64,000 nt of DNA from Chlamydomonas sphaeroides (taxonomy: Eukaryota; Chlorophyta; Chlorophyceae; Chlamydomonadales; Chlamydomonadaceae): the NCBI GenBank assembly GCA_001662425.1, contig BDDC01000007.1, positions 192,126-256,125 of the forward strand, written 5' to 3'. This document shows positions 24,301-36,200 of the stretch, one piece after another. The translations under genes were made by a program, and so were the position numbers. Each line of letters begins with the position of its first letter. The first letter of the stretch is position 1. The notes under the pieces are model-generated. The model saw nothing but the letters and a program-made list of their open reading frames with translations, ran no database searches and had not been told where the DNA came from.

Positions 24301-26201
24301 CGACGGCGAGCCCGCGCTGCCACCGCCGCCGCCGCAGCTCGAGTCGCTGCGCGCGCCGCTGCAGCTGCTGGCGGCCTCGGCGCCCGCGCTGCTGGCGTGC
24401 GCTGGCGTGCCGCCGCCGCCGGGCGCCGCCGAGGAGCCCGTCGGCCCCGCCGGTGAGGCTAAGGGTTGGGCTGCCTGTGGCCCTGCCCGCAGCCCCAAAG
24501 GCCTGCCTGGATCGCCCACCCGCCTCCAGCGCCATGCGGCCTGGCCCAGCCACTTCGCAGCGCGGCTCCTTCCTTCCAGCCCCCCGTGCAGCCCTGCCGT
24601 GCCCCTGCCGTGCCCCTGCCTTTCGTAGTCAGTTCCCCGTGTCCGTGGCCCCAAACCCACCTGCCCTCTCCCCGCTCCCCGCAGGCCTGGCCTACCTCTC
24701 CTCGGCGCGGGTGGCCTCCGACATGGCCCAGGCCGTGGCCTCCCTGGTGGCGCTGGCGGGGGACGCGGCGGCGCAGCTGGCGGCTCGCGGGCAGCTGGTG
24801 GCGGCGGGCGCGGCGGCGGCGGCGCGGCAGCTGCTGGCGTGGCGGGCTATGCAGGTGGGGCCGGAAGGGTGGGTTAGGAGGGCGGCAGGCGCCCCTCACC
24901 CGCCCTGCAACGCACCTACCAACCCCCAACCGCCATCCATCGGCTCCACGGCGCTCCGCCAGACCCCCGCCACCGGGCCGCCCAGCCGCACACCCGCCAA
25001 CCGCTGCCCCGCAGTACCCCGCCAAGCGCCTGCTGCACCTGCTGGGCGAGCTGGAGCCCGAGTACGTGCCGTTTGTGCGCTACGGCGCCGGTCCGCTGCT
25101 GGCGGCTCTGCTGGCCAGCCAGGGGGTGGACCCCGGCCCGCTGCTGGCAGCCAAGGTACGTGCGGGCGGCAGGGGCAGGGCAGGGCAGGGCTACCGGGGC
25201 GCGGCAGGATGCACGCCCGGCATCGTGTCACTGCGCCTTCCTCTCACCCTGCGCCTCCTCTTCCCTGCAACCCCCCGCCCACCCCAGGTGGACGCCCACC
25301 TGCTGCTGTCGCTGGACGACGACACGCTGCGGGGCCAGCTGCGGCTGGGCGAGGTGGCGGTGCTCAAGGTGGGCAGCGGCCGGCAGGGGCAGGGGCAGGG
25401 GCTGCTGGCGCGCAGCTAGCGAGCAAGGGTGGGGCGCCACCGCACCCCCGCAGCACACCCTGGCCACCGCCGCAGCCGCCCTTGCCGACCCGTCGTCGTG
25501 CTGCCCTGCCCTACACGGCCCTGCCCCTCCGTGAGCCGCCCCTCCCTGGAAATGCATCCCCCAGATCGCCCGCATCCGGGCCGCCCACGCGCTCTTCTCC
25601 GCACTGGACGCCGCCGACGGCCGCGTGACGGGCTGCGTCAGCGCCGCCGACGTGGAGTCCTACCTGGAGGGCACCGCCGGCATGCGGCGGGGCGCGGCGG
25701 TGGACCTGCGGGAGCGGCTGTTCAGGGAGCTGCAGGTGGGGGCGCGGCATGGGAGGAGGGCCGGTGACGGGTGCTTGGGCGTAGGCGGCGGGTCGAGAGG
25801 TGAGTGCGTGAGTGGAACAAGGGCAGTTCGGCGTTGTGGGTTGGCTGAGGGGCATCGGCGGCCGCGCCGCTGCCCCACGCCCGACCGTCGTGCAGTGCCG
25901 CCGCCGCCACGGCCTCCGCCTGCTCCACCCTGCCCTCCTGCAGATCCTGCCTGGGGAGCCCATGTGCTTCATGCAGTTCGTGGCCGCCTTCCCCTGGTTT
26001 GACGACGAGCTGCGCGCCTTCCTGCCGCACGGGGCCGGCGGCAACGTTGGCGGCGGCGGGGGCGGCCCGGGTGGTGTTGGCGGTGGCGGGCTGGACTACG
26101 CGCCACGCTCTGCCAAGCGGCAGCGGCTGGTCGGCGGAGGCGGGGCGGGCGGCACTCCGGGGCGGGGAGGTGGCGGTGCGCCGATCATAGAGGTGGACTG
26201 A
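21302..26201 (+). CDS. Unrecognised ARM-like / SAM-like / EF-hand-like protein
   Basis: Thirteen exons join in phase to 923 residues: 21302-21325, 21429-21647, 21890-22570, 22666-22918, 23126-23502, 23755-23895, 24085-24126, 24239-24452, 24685-24854, 25015-25155, 25288-25368, 25565-25735 and 25944-26201. I do not recognise the family. It opens MFSFFRPK then DRWKWDVATGLPNKKVLKAQ. The bulk is Leu/Ala-rich helical repeats of armadillo/HEAT character (VQEAAAEALIALCDLSPANA, LAYLSSARVASDMAQAV). Near the end LLLSLDDDTLRGQLRLGEVA resembles a SAM domain, followed by FSALDAADGRVTGCVSAADV, a degenerate EF-hand-like loop. There is no signal peptide or membrane segment, and no TIR domain follows, so this is not a SARM1 copy. 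A cytosolic scaffold is my guess. The tiny first exon is the least certain part. Confidence 0.75.
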
Positions 26202-27012
26202 GCGGCGACAGGCCCCAGGTCGTCAGAAGGGCTGCCGGGGACTACGCTGCCATGGGGTTCGCAAGGAGGGGCTGACGGCTGCTGGAGCCGGGCGGGCTGC
26301 TATGCGGCGCAGCGGTGCTGATGCGCGGCCCGTAGACCCACGTGGCGCGTTGTTGGGTTGGGCAGAGCGCGGGCCGAGGCATCGGCGATTGCCGCCGCCG
26401 CTGGAGGCTGTTGTGGCATGTTGCAAGCGCCTGGCACCCGGCCTCCCGGCGCCTCCCGGCGAGGCTGTTGCGGTCCCCGCAGTGCCTCTCCCCCTGGTGC
26501 CAGACTGCCAGTCCGCTCGTGCCGCCAAAGCAAGCGAAATTACCCGAAGGCAGCGCGCCACGCTCCCGGCGTACCGCCGGTCCTGCCAGCCTGCAGCCGC
26601 CCCTCAATGCAGCCTCCGCGCCCTGCCCCCTACCGCCACGGGGGACTGCGCCCCCGAGCCACACGCGCCATGCCAGCCCGTGATGCCAGCCCTAGCCAGC
26701 CATCCTGCTGGTCGTCACATCGCGCACCGTCCCACGCTGTCTCACAGCGCATCGTTCGTCCAATGCACCCCCCTCGGCGGCGCGCCCCTGCGCCACCTCC
26801 CCCCTCATGCAGCGCCAAGCTGCTACAGCCCGCCCCTAGAAGCCGCCCCGGCCCTGCCTTCTCCCCGTGCCCTGCCCCTGAGCCGCTGCATCGCTGCCCC
26901 CGCTGCCGCCGCCAAACCGCCGCCCGCCGCCTCGTCCCTTGCAACCGCCTCACGCCTCCTCACGTCTCCTCCTCTGCTCACGCCACCTCCTCTGCCCCAA
27001 CATCCCAACCCC
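26202..27012. other. Convergent 3' intergenic region, ARM-SAM gene / PANC
   Basis: 811 bp between convergent stops. It is C-rich on the plus strand, with long open frames that are compositional only. I found no TGTAA on the plus strand and no gene. Confidence 0.5.
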
Positions 27013-29613
27013 TCACGCCTTGTCCTCGCCCAGCACGGTGTTGTCTATGAGCCGCACCGTGCCGCGGTCCTTGGCGGGGAAGTGCGCGGCCACCGCCAGC
27101 AGCACCGGCTGGCTGACCAGGTCGGCCACGGGGCCCAGGTGGTGCGCGTGCAGCAGCTGGAGGCAGGCCGGGGTGTGGGTGGGAGGGGCCAAGGCGCCAA
27201 GGGGACGAGGGGGACAGGGAGGCGGCGTTTGCAACGGACGTGCACCTCTCCACACAGCCAATCGGACATTGCCAAGAGCCCATGGCCCGGGTTTCGACAA
27301 GCGGCCCACCGTCATCGGCCCCCACCGCCGCCCCTCACCCACCTCCACGTAGTCCACGGTGCCGCCCGCCTCCTCGATGAGCCCCCGGATGTGGGCCGCC
27401 ACCGCGCTCGGCTCTGTGGCGCTGCCGTCCGCCACTGCGCCCTCCGCCCAGCGCAAGCCACGCGAGATGCACAGCGCCTTGTCGCGCGCCTCGGCGGACA
27501 GCCGGGCGTTGCGGCTGCGCAGGGTCAGGGGGCTTGTTTGAAGCAGCGCGTGAGGTGGCGCACGACGCCGACTCCTGGCATGAAGCTGACAGGCGGCGCG
27601 GAGCCTCCCTATGCATGCGCCTCTTGCGCAAGGGGCAGGCGCCGAGGCGCGCCCAATCCCTCATTTGCACCCCGCCTCCTCCCAGCCTCCCAAGTCCTAT
27701 GCACGCGGTGCCGCACCTCCCCGCTGACATGCTCGCTGCTGGTCTGTGCCATGGTAGCCCCGCATGCCACCCAACGCCAGACGCACACACCTTTCCCACA
27801 CACCCCGCCGCCCCACCTGCTCATGGCCAGGCCATCGGGCTCGCGGCAGATGGGCATGCCCACCACCTCCAGCCCAAAGTCCAGGTCACGCACCTGGGCG
27901 TACGGTTGGGGTTGGGGTTGGGGTTGGGGTTGGGGTTGGGGTTGGGGTTGGGGTTGGGGTTGGGGGTCGGGTTTCGGTTTGGGCCACGCGTCAGGATGGG
28001 TGTGCGTATGATCAGGCTGGGTGGGCGTATGATCTCAGTCAGGGCCATGTCCTCCTGGCCTCAGTTGCGTCCAGGCCGCGTACCATGCGCGTGATGACGC
28101 GCCACTGCTGGTAGTCCTTGCGCCCAAACACAGCCACGTCCGGCTCGCAGATGTGGAAGAGCTTGGTGACCACGGTGCACACGCCGCGGAAAAAGTGCGG
28201 CCGCGAGCCGCCGCACAGCGGCTTCTGCAGGCGCTCCACGGTGACGTAGGTCTCGTGGGAATCCGGGTGGTTCGTCTCACGGCCCACCACGTTCTGGCCC
28301 TCGCCGCCGCCGGGCACTGCGGGGGTGGAATTTGGGTCGGAATTTGGGGTCGGAATTTGGGCCCGTGGGGTGAGGGCACGGACGTCAATGTGCCCGAGTC
28401 CCCTCAAATAGTCCCAGCTACAACGGCATAATGACCGACGGTGTGCGTCTGGTCTGGGTGGCCTCTTTTTGGGGTGAGCCATGCACCCATGCGCAGCTGG
28501 GATAGGGTTGGATTCGAGTTGAGGCGGGCAGGAGGTATGGTGGGCATCGTGGGGTTGGGAAGGACACTTGGTGCGCAGCCCACAGCGGCATGCTTGGGGC
28601 CGGGGCGTGAGCAGTGGGATAGAGAGTGCCGGGGAATAAGCACCTTGGGCATTTTGGCCGCAGCAAGGGTTAGGGAGCTCACCACACACACCGGGCGAGT
28701 GCAAGTGCATCCGCAAGTGCAGTAGCGCGCACCCACCGCCTTACCAGCCACGTACAGCGACTCGGGCTCGAACACGGCATGGCAGCCCGCCGCCGCCAGC
28801 TTGGCCCGATCGCCTTCCTGCAGGGGCGGCGACGCCGAGGGACAAGCGTCATGGAGGGGCCTGGTCACAGAGGATTGGGCTGGCACGGCAGTCGGGAATG
28901 GGCCGCGACCGGTGCAAAGGCGTGCTCTATCAACCGCCACGACGACGAGTGGATACAAGCGCCGGCTGCGGCACGTGTGCAATGCTCTGCAGCACCGGGC
29001 AGCACCGGACAAGCCCACATGCCGACAACATTTCGTACGGCGCCTGGCGGCGGCTCACCGGGTTGCGGGGGTACACGTCAAAGTCCTCGTGCGCAGCGAA
29101 CTGCGTGGGGTTGACGTAGATGGAGGCCACCACGACGTCCGCACGTTCACTGGGGCGGCGGGGGCGTGGGCGGGGTTGGGATTAGGGTTGAGAGTCGCAA
29201 GGACATACGCGAGGGCTGGCGTAGGGCAGGGGCGACGTCATCGCAGCGGCAGAGGCGCGGCAGCGCGCTGGGCGGGGGCGGCGGGTGGCACCTCCGGGCG
29301 ATTGTCGGTATGGCGGGTGCGGTTGGGGACACAGCCTGATGTTGCCGCGTGGGGCATGGCGCGGGAGGTACCTACAGGGCGGCCTTGACCAGGGACAGGT
29401 GGCCCTCGTGGAGGTAGCCCTGGCGGCGGGGGCGCAGAAGGAGGGAAAGGCTCGGGGCAGCGGTTGCGGGCCCCCCCATGTGTTCGTGTTGCCCCGGCTC
29501 ACCATGGTCGGCACCAGCGCCACCTTGCGACCGCTCTTCTTCTGTTTGCGGACCCAGTTCCGCATGTCGGCTGCCGTCGTAAAGACGGGCAAAGCCTGCT
29601 CGTCGGCTGACAT
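27013..29613 (-). CDS. PANC: Pantothenate synthetase
   Basis: Exons 29613-29503, 29419-29376, 29149-29059, 28817-28745, 28316-28084, 27893-27817, 27514-27343 and 27156-27013 give 314 residues, the usual length. The enzyme joins pantoate and beta-alanine with ATP to make pantothenate, the vitamin B5 precursor of CoA. Signatures: VPTM/GYLHEGHLSLV (HIGH-type ATP site, split by intron 1), YVNPTQF, FGRKDYQQW, REPDGLAMSSRN (KMSKS-like), and TVRLIDN near the end. It starts MSADEQALPVF with no transit peptide, which suggests a cytosolic enzyme. The fifth intron carries ten TTGGGG units directly before its acceptor. The gene is head-to-head with the DHHC gene. Confidence 0.96.
27906..27965. repeat. 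(TTGGGG)10 telomere-like array in a PANC intron
   Basis: Ten perfect TTGGGG units on the plus strand, CCCCAA on the coding strand of PANC. The array ends about 10 bp from the splice acceptor at 27894-27895 and so takes the position of the polypyrimidine tract. Coding exons lie on both sides, so it is interstitial. Confidence 0.97.
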
Positions 29614-30027
29614 GGCTACTTGCGCGGCGGGGCCTTGCAGCAGGCCAGTGGATGACGCAGTATGAGCAGCAGATGCAGCTCGATTGACTGTCTGAAGTCG
29701 GCGAGCGCTGCGTAACGCGCTTGCGCAAACCGGACTTGCAACTGGCGGCTCGCTGGGCTAGGTCCGGTGCAGTACTGGTAGCAATGAATTTGTATTCCTC
29801 GTAAAAATCTTCCGGCAGTCGTTGGGGTGACCGATTGTTCAACTGCGAGCAAACGACCCATGGGCGCAGTCCTACATTCCAGCTCCAAAGCTTGAGCCAC
29901 GACACACGCAGGAATCATCATTGCAATACATAGCTTGACTACGGACTATGCTGGCCACAACATTTGCGCGCGACAGCCGTGACTAGCGTTCCTACCTGAG
30001 CGGCCTACGCCGCTTATAACTGACGCC
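29614..30027. promoter_or_regulatory. Shared divergent promoter region, PANC / DHHC gene
   Basis: 414 bp between divergent ATG codons. It has a lower GC content than the genes, as in the other head-to-head gaps. No defined element was identified. Confidence 0.5.
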
Positions 30028-33000
30028 ATGGACCTCTTTGCTTTTGCCATCGGCTATGCCCTCATTACGGGCTTCCTAATTGCGCTCCTGCTCTTCGGCG
30101 AGTCGCCGATGTTCCGGGGCACGCCCGTGGCGACGCTGCACTGGCTCATCACGTCTGGACCCTGCAACGTGGCCGAGTACGTAGAGGGTGTTAGAAGCCG
30201 GCAGGGGAGCTCACCCCCAACTCAGTCGCGTTCCCGGCCTGCCACCCCGTCAATCCCTTCCGCATCCGCCTCAGGTGGCTCGTGGCCCGCACGTGCGGCG
30301 CTCGCGGCTCACAGGCACTTGACTCGGTGTATGCCACTTGTTGCGAGCGGCCAAATCCCGTGCTGCAGGTGTGTCGGCAGCACTGCATGCGCCGCGCGCG
30401 GCAACCCCAAGCCGACCGACCCTGTGCGCACACGCACCTCCCCGTCCCTCCCCCTGCCCCCAGATCGCCTACCTGGTCATGATCCTGGGCGGATATGCTG
30501 TCTACTACAACAGCATCTTCTCGCTGCTGCCCAACCCCTGGGTGGACGAGGGGCACATGTGCGTGTGGCGGAGCTGGGGGCAGTGGGGCCACGAGGGGGC
30601 TGGGGGCAATGGGGCTGAGGGCTGGGGCGGGGTGGGGGCGGGGCCAGTGCGGCTGGGGCGGGGGCAGTGGCCGGGGCGGCGGCAGTGGCCGGGGCGGGGG
30701 CGGGGCCTTCATAGTGAGTTGATGTGTGGCTGGTGCAGTGATGGAGCGTGGGATGCAGCCGGCCGCCGCAGGCCGGGAGGAGGGAGCCTCCGGGAGCAGG
30801 CCATCGCCTGCCTGCCGCACCCAGCCCTTCGGTACACCCACGCCCGCTGCCCGCCCTGCCCGCCCGCCCCCTGCCCGCCGCCGCCCCCGCAGCCTGACCG
30901 GCACCGCGGCGGTGGTGGTGTGCCTGGTCTTCTTCGTCGCCGCCTGCGCCTCCGACCCGGGCACCGTACGACCCGAGCGCCCCGAGGGTGCGGCGCGGCC
31001 CTGGCGGCGCAGGGCGCTGGGCAGGGTGGTGTGGATCCGCGCGGCCCCAGGACAGGCGCTGACCCTGCCCCCTTCTCCCTGCGCCCCCAGAGCTGGCGGC
31101 CTGGCACGCGCTGTACCCGCTGGACGGGGCGCTGTGGCCGGCCAAGGACTGCACCACTTGCGGCATGGCGCGGCCCGCGCGCTCCAAGCACTGCCGCGTG
31201 TGCAACAGGCGCGGGCCAGGCGGGAGGAGCGCCCGGGCAGCCCCGTGTGGACCTGGGCCCGGGACGACATGGGCATTGCCACGCACACCGCAGGAGGGGA
31301 AGAGTGGACGGGGGCACTGTAGCGGGCACGCGCTCCGGAAAACCCGGGGCCTACGGAGGCTGCTGACCGTGGCTCTGCCTGCTGCTCCTGGCCGCAGGTG
31401 TGTGGGGCGCCACGACCACCACTGCCAGTGGATCAACAACTGGTGAGGGTGGTGGGCAGGGGTGAACAAGGGCCGCGGTTGACTACCTCCGACTAGGCCC
31501 GGCATTGCACCCCGCCTCCCCAAGCCCTACCCAGTGTGTCGGCATTGGCGGCATCTGCCTGCCCTCCTCCCCAGCCCCGTGCGGCTCCCCATGCGTCCTG
31601 CTGCACCTCGACCAGACTCCGTCCCCATTACGCCTTCCCCTTAGGCCTTCTACGCGCCTGTTCCTGGGCTTCCTATAACACTCAACCTTACCCCTCCCCC
31701 GCCCCCACGCCCCCAGCGTTGGCCTCAGCAACACGCGCCTGTTCCTGGGCTTCCTGGCCGCCAACCTGGCCATGACCGCGTACGGGGCGCTGCTGGCGGC
31801 GCTCACGCTGGGCGGCGAGATGAGCGCGCGCGGGCTGTGGGGCATGCGCCTCATCAACTACCGCACAGGCACCGTGCGGCCGCTGTACAAGGTGCCCGGC
31901 AAGTAAGGCGGACCGGAGCGGGGCGGGGAAGGGAGGGCAGGGGAAGAGGAAGGGGAAACGGACGGGGCAGCGGGGCCCCAGGGCAGCCGGCGCCCCTGTG
32001 GGCGCTGCACCGCTGCTCTCCTTGCTTCTCCACTACCTTCTCCGTCATGTGCAAATCTCGCCCAAGGGACCCCATCCCTGCCACCTCCCTGCCCCCGCCT
32101 GCGCGCCTTCCGGGCCCCCAGGGTGGTGGAGTGGCTGGTGGTCTACTACCCGGTTGGCACCGCCATGGCCGCATTCATGGCCATAGGTGGGCGGGGCGGG
32201 CGTTGAGCCGTGGACCGCATGCGGCCGGCAGGCGGGGGGGGCGCGACGCGCTCGTACCACTTTGGGGAATGGGGGAAGGGGTGGCAAGGGGAGTGGGGCA
32301 GCTGGGGCATGGCCGCACGATACACGGCCGTACGCGCAGGCCTGCGCCTCGCCCCGCGCTCCCCTGGCCCCTCCCGCCCCAGCTGCTCCCGCGGCCCCAC
32401 CCGCCACCGCCCGTCCTGCCCTGGCCCTCCGCAGCCTGCGCGCTCATGGCCTTTTTCCTGACCTACCAGCTCTACCTCATTGGGGCGGGCAAGACGCAGT
32501 ACGAGGTGTTCAAGTGGAGGTGCGTGCGGCTGGCCGTGACTGTGTTCAGTAATAGGGACCGTGTGCGCGAGGGCGTGCTGGTCGATGGTAAAGAGGGGTG
32601 AGGTCGGGGCGCGAGGGCAGGGGGGGGAGAGGGAAGCGGCCGGTGCTGCTGTGAGCAAGGGCCGCCGTGACGCCGAGTCGCCGACTCGTCTTTGCTGCAC
32701 CCCTGCGCCTGTGCCTGTGCCCGCTGCACAGGGACCTGCATCATTCGCTGCTGGAGGAGGCCGAGGAGGCGGAGCTGGCGGCCGAGGAAGCCGCAGCGCA
32801 GTCGGCAGGGCAGGCGCCGACTGCGGCTGGAGGCGAGGGGCAGCCGCGCGCCGGGCGCGCGAGGGCAGGGCGCGGCGGGTGCTGGGGCGGCCTTGTGTCG
32901 ATGCTAGGTGGCGGAGGAAGGCGGCGCAGTGCTGTGAAGGTGACGCTTCCGCCCAACAAGTACAACAAGGGGTTCGTGGCGAACCTGATGGAGGTGATGC

Positions 33001-33131
33001 TTCCTGAGCGCCACTTGAGAATGGCGTTGCGCGATGCTCGAGCAAAGGAGAAGGCGGCGGCGGCGGTACAGGCGGGAGTTGGCAGTGCGGCTAGCGGGGC
33101 GGGCAAGAGCGGGAGCAAGAAGGAGCGATAG
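30028..33131 (+). CDS. DHHC-type protein S-palmitoyltransferase (ZDHHC4-like)
   Basis: Exons 30028-30180, 30315-30368, 30464-30558, 30893-30987, 31091-31208, 31398-31442, 31717-31902, 32122-32186, 32435-32519 and 32732-33131 give 431 residues. The enzyme attaches palmitate to cysteines of membrane-associated proteins. The zinc-finger core reads CTTCGMARPARSKHCRVCNR then CVGRHDHHCQWINNC; the catalytic Cys is the last residue of DHHC. Membrane segments surround it: LFAFAIGYALITGFLIALLL at the start, AYLVMILGGYAVYY, VVVCLVFFVAAC, FLGFLAANLAM and ALMAFFLTYQLYL. This is the usual four-to-six-helix fold, with SDPGT before the finger. The N-terminus and layout are closest to ZDHHC4. The cytosolic tail is Glu/Ala-rich then basic. 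The intron inside the finger appears to use a GC donor (AACAG|GCGCGG). ER or Golgi location is inferred from the family. Confidence 0.93.
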
Positions 33132-33294
33132 GACGCCGGGAAGGTGATGGGTGGGGCGAGCGGGGGGAAGCGTGTGTTGTGTTTTGGCGGCCGTACAATC
33201 TGGGCGCGCCCATTGCTGCCTGGCGGCTCGTTCCTTGCAACTTCTCACTGCTTGTGCATGCACACTCTCGAGTGTAGTGCTTGGCCGTCCGCTC
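33132..33294. other. Short tandem intergenic gap
   Basis: Roughly 160 bp separate the DHHC stop from the earliest plausible start of the next gene. No TGTAA is visible here, so the DHHC transcript may end inside the next gene's 5' region. Confidence 0.4.
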
Positions 33295-36200
33295 ATGAAG
33301 CAAGACGCCAAGGTGTGCGGCTCTCGTCTAGACCAGATGGCGGAGACGGCGCGGGCTTCGGCACAAGGCCTAGACTGCCGGCAACGCAGGGCCCTCATGC
33401 GGAGCTCCACCGCCCCTGCCTCCCTCGCAGTCGGCTAGCGCGCGCGTAGGCGTGCAGGTGAGCAGGGCCTGGCCCGTGTGTGCGTGAACTCTTGCAAGGA
33501 CCTTGTTCACTCTGCTCGCTAGTTTCCAAAATCATCATGCTGTGCAAGGTCCATGCAGTGGCTCTGACGGGGTATCCGCTCTTGTTGCCTTGCCCTTGGC
33601 ACGCAGGTAACCTTCCCTTCTTGTTTGAGCGCGAAGCAGCGCGCTTTTCTACACGAAGTAGCTTCCTCTGCGGGAGTTCCGCACGAGAGCAAGGGCGACG
33701 GCAATGCGAGGCACATTGTGCTCGGCGCTGGCTCGAGCAAGGTGAGGCCTCCACAGGTGCAATCTATGTGTGACCCAAATAATCCATGCCATGCGCCATG
33801 TTCTGAGCTCCGTGCTCCCTTCTGCTCGCCTGCCGTCGCAGATCTCGCTCTCCCCGCCGAAAGGCGGCGTCTTCTCGGACGCGGACCTCTGCGCCGCGCT
33901 GCTCAAACACCTCGGCATAGATGCTGCGGACAAGCTGCCCAGCACGTCGTCCGGGCGGTCGGCGGCAAAGAAGAAGCCCGCCGGCGATGATGGCGGCGGC
34001 GCCGGTGGCGCAGACCCGACCTCGCTGGAGGCGTTCGTAGACCTCAGCCGTCGGCTGATTGACATGGAACGGCAGGCGGAGGTAGACCAGGCGCAAGAAG
34101 AAACGTCTACATGTTCTCCGGAGACTGCCCAGGTGAGGCAGCCTGCTCCCCTGCTGCATACGTTCACCCGCGGTTCCGCGGCGCGTTTCCTGTGGCACCA
34201 TTTTTCGCCATCACTACTTATAACCGGTTCAGTCTCTTTACTTTTTCCCCGGCTGAACATCGCCGCTTGCTCGCAACCCCCTCCCCGCTCCATAGGCCCG
34301 CGGCCGCAGCCTGCTCAACCTCCGCGTCGACGACGTCGAGGGAGGCCTCCTCGGCCGGACTCTGCTCACCCTCGTCTCCAACAAGGGCTACGGCGCCGGC
34401 GGTCCGCCGCCCGAGCTGCCGCCCCACAAATTTACGCCGCATGACGTGGTCGCGCTGCGCCCCAACCGCGGCCCCTCCGACGGCCCGCCGCTGGTATCGG
34501 GCGTTGTCTACCGCATCCGCGAGAACACCATCATTGTCGCTGTCGATGAGGCCCCTGAGGAAGGCCTCGACCAGCCGGTCCGATTGGAGAAGCTCGCCAA
34601 CGAGGTGACCTATCAGCGGCTCCGCGGCACGCTGGAGTCACTGCTGCGCGTCCGCGGCGGCACGGCGGCCACGCCCGACGGCCGCCCGCTGCCGGGCGGC
34701 ACGGTCATTGATGTGGTGTTTGGCGGCCGGGAGTCGCGGTTTGTGGCGACGACGCCGACCTGGACGCCGCGCAACGCCGGGCTAGACGCATCGCAGCGCG
34801 AGGCGGTGGAGCTAGCGCTGCGGAGCCAAGACGTGGCGCTGGTGCACGGGCCGCCGGGTGAGTGAGTAGGAGTGATGTAGGTCGGGCGGGATGAATTTTT
34901 TATGCATGCAGCCTTCAGCAGACCCTGCACCTCTTCCGTGATGCCTGGTCTCTACAAGGTTGCTACAGCACAGTCGGTCTCGTTTGAGGCGGCCCGGGCT
35001 GCGCAGTGCTCGGATCGTTAGGAAGTAGCTCGCACATCCCTTTCTTTGTTTGTTGTGCACGCGCTCCTCGCACCTCGCACGCGGCTATAATGGAGCGAGC
35101 ATGGCGGTCACTCGGTCTGTGCTTGCTTAAGATTGTCCGCAAGAGGGAAGTGCTGCCCCTCCAGACGTAGCCGCTCGATCAGTGGCGGCCGTGTGTCGCG
35201 GCGTAGCCACACCTCGGCCCATCTCAGTATTTCATCCTCGCGGTCCTAACTCTCAAGCTACCTGAACTCTCTATCCTAAGTTTCCTTCTTGCCATCCCCT
35301 ATTCTGCTCTCCGCAGGCACGGGCAAGACGACAGCGGTTGTGGAGATCATCCTGCAGGAAGTAGCCCGCGGCTCTCGCGTGCTCGCGGCTGCCGCCTCCA
35401 ACATTGCAGTAAGCTCTCGCACACCTTTGCCACCTGCGCTCCTTCATGCACTGAGGTCCCACCTCGTTGCGCCCTGTTCGTTGTGTCACAGCCCCAGCTC
35501 CGACCCCTGCCTAACCAATACCCCCTGCCCTGTCCTGGCCCTCCTCAGGTCGACAACCTGGTCGAGCGCCTGGTCAAGTCGGAGCCCAAGCTCAAGCTGG
35601 TGCGCCTGGGCCACCCCGCCCGCCTGCTGCCGGCCGTGCTCGACAGCAGTCTCGAGGCGCATGTGCTGCGGTCGGACAACAGCGCCCTCGCGCGCGACTG
35701 CCGCGCGGAGATCAAGTCGCTCAACGCGCAGCTGCTCAAGCTGGGGCCGCGCGAGCGGGCCGAGCGGCGGGCCATTCGCGGCGACCTGCGGCGGCTGGCC
35801 AAGGAGGAGCGGCAGCGCCAGGAGGCGGCGGTGACGGAGGTCATCAAGGGCGCTCAGGTGGGCGGTTGCGGTGGATCTGCTTTGTGACAGCAGGGGCTCT
35901 CATGCTCTCAGAAATAATAATTGCGAGCCTACTGGTTGGTTGTCCTGGGGCGTTGTGGTCTACAGCTTCCGAGTCTTGACGTGCGTTGTGCCCCTTCGTC
36001 GTCGCCGCAGGTGGTCTGCTGCACGCTCACTGGTGTGGCCCACCGGCAGCTTGACCGCGAGCTATTTGACCTGGCGGTGGTGGATGAGGCGGCGCAGGCG
36101 CTGGAGGCGGCCACGTGGGGCGCCCTGGTCCGGGCGCGGCGGGCGGTGCTGGCGGGCGACCACCTGCAGCTGCCGCCCACGGTCGTCAGCGAGGAGGCGG

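Noticed and set aside
23755..26201. ARM-SAM protein as a SARM1 homologue
   Set aside because: No TIR NADase domain or catalytic Glu motif follows; the end is EF-hand-like instead.
27906..27965. TTGGGG array as a real chromosome end or de novo telomere
   Set aside because: Coding exons of PANC lie on both sides in order, so it is interstitial.
26302..28011. Long plus-strand open frame antisense to PANC
   Set aside because: It is the compositional mirror of PANC exons and includes the TTGGGG array as WGWGWG repeats. No homology.
28060..28084. A possible GC donor after RMVRGLD in PANC exon 5
   Set aside because: A normal donor ATG|GTACGC lies 12 nt earlier and restores the family sequence RMVRDLDF without a repeat.
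33537..33548. Alternative first exon MLCK for the IGHMBP2-like gene
   Set aside because: It keeps phase but leaves an intron of 58 nt with a weak donor. The start at 33295 has a better intron, though still unproven.
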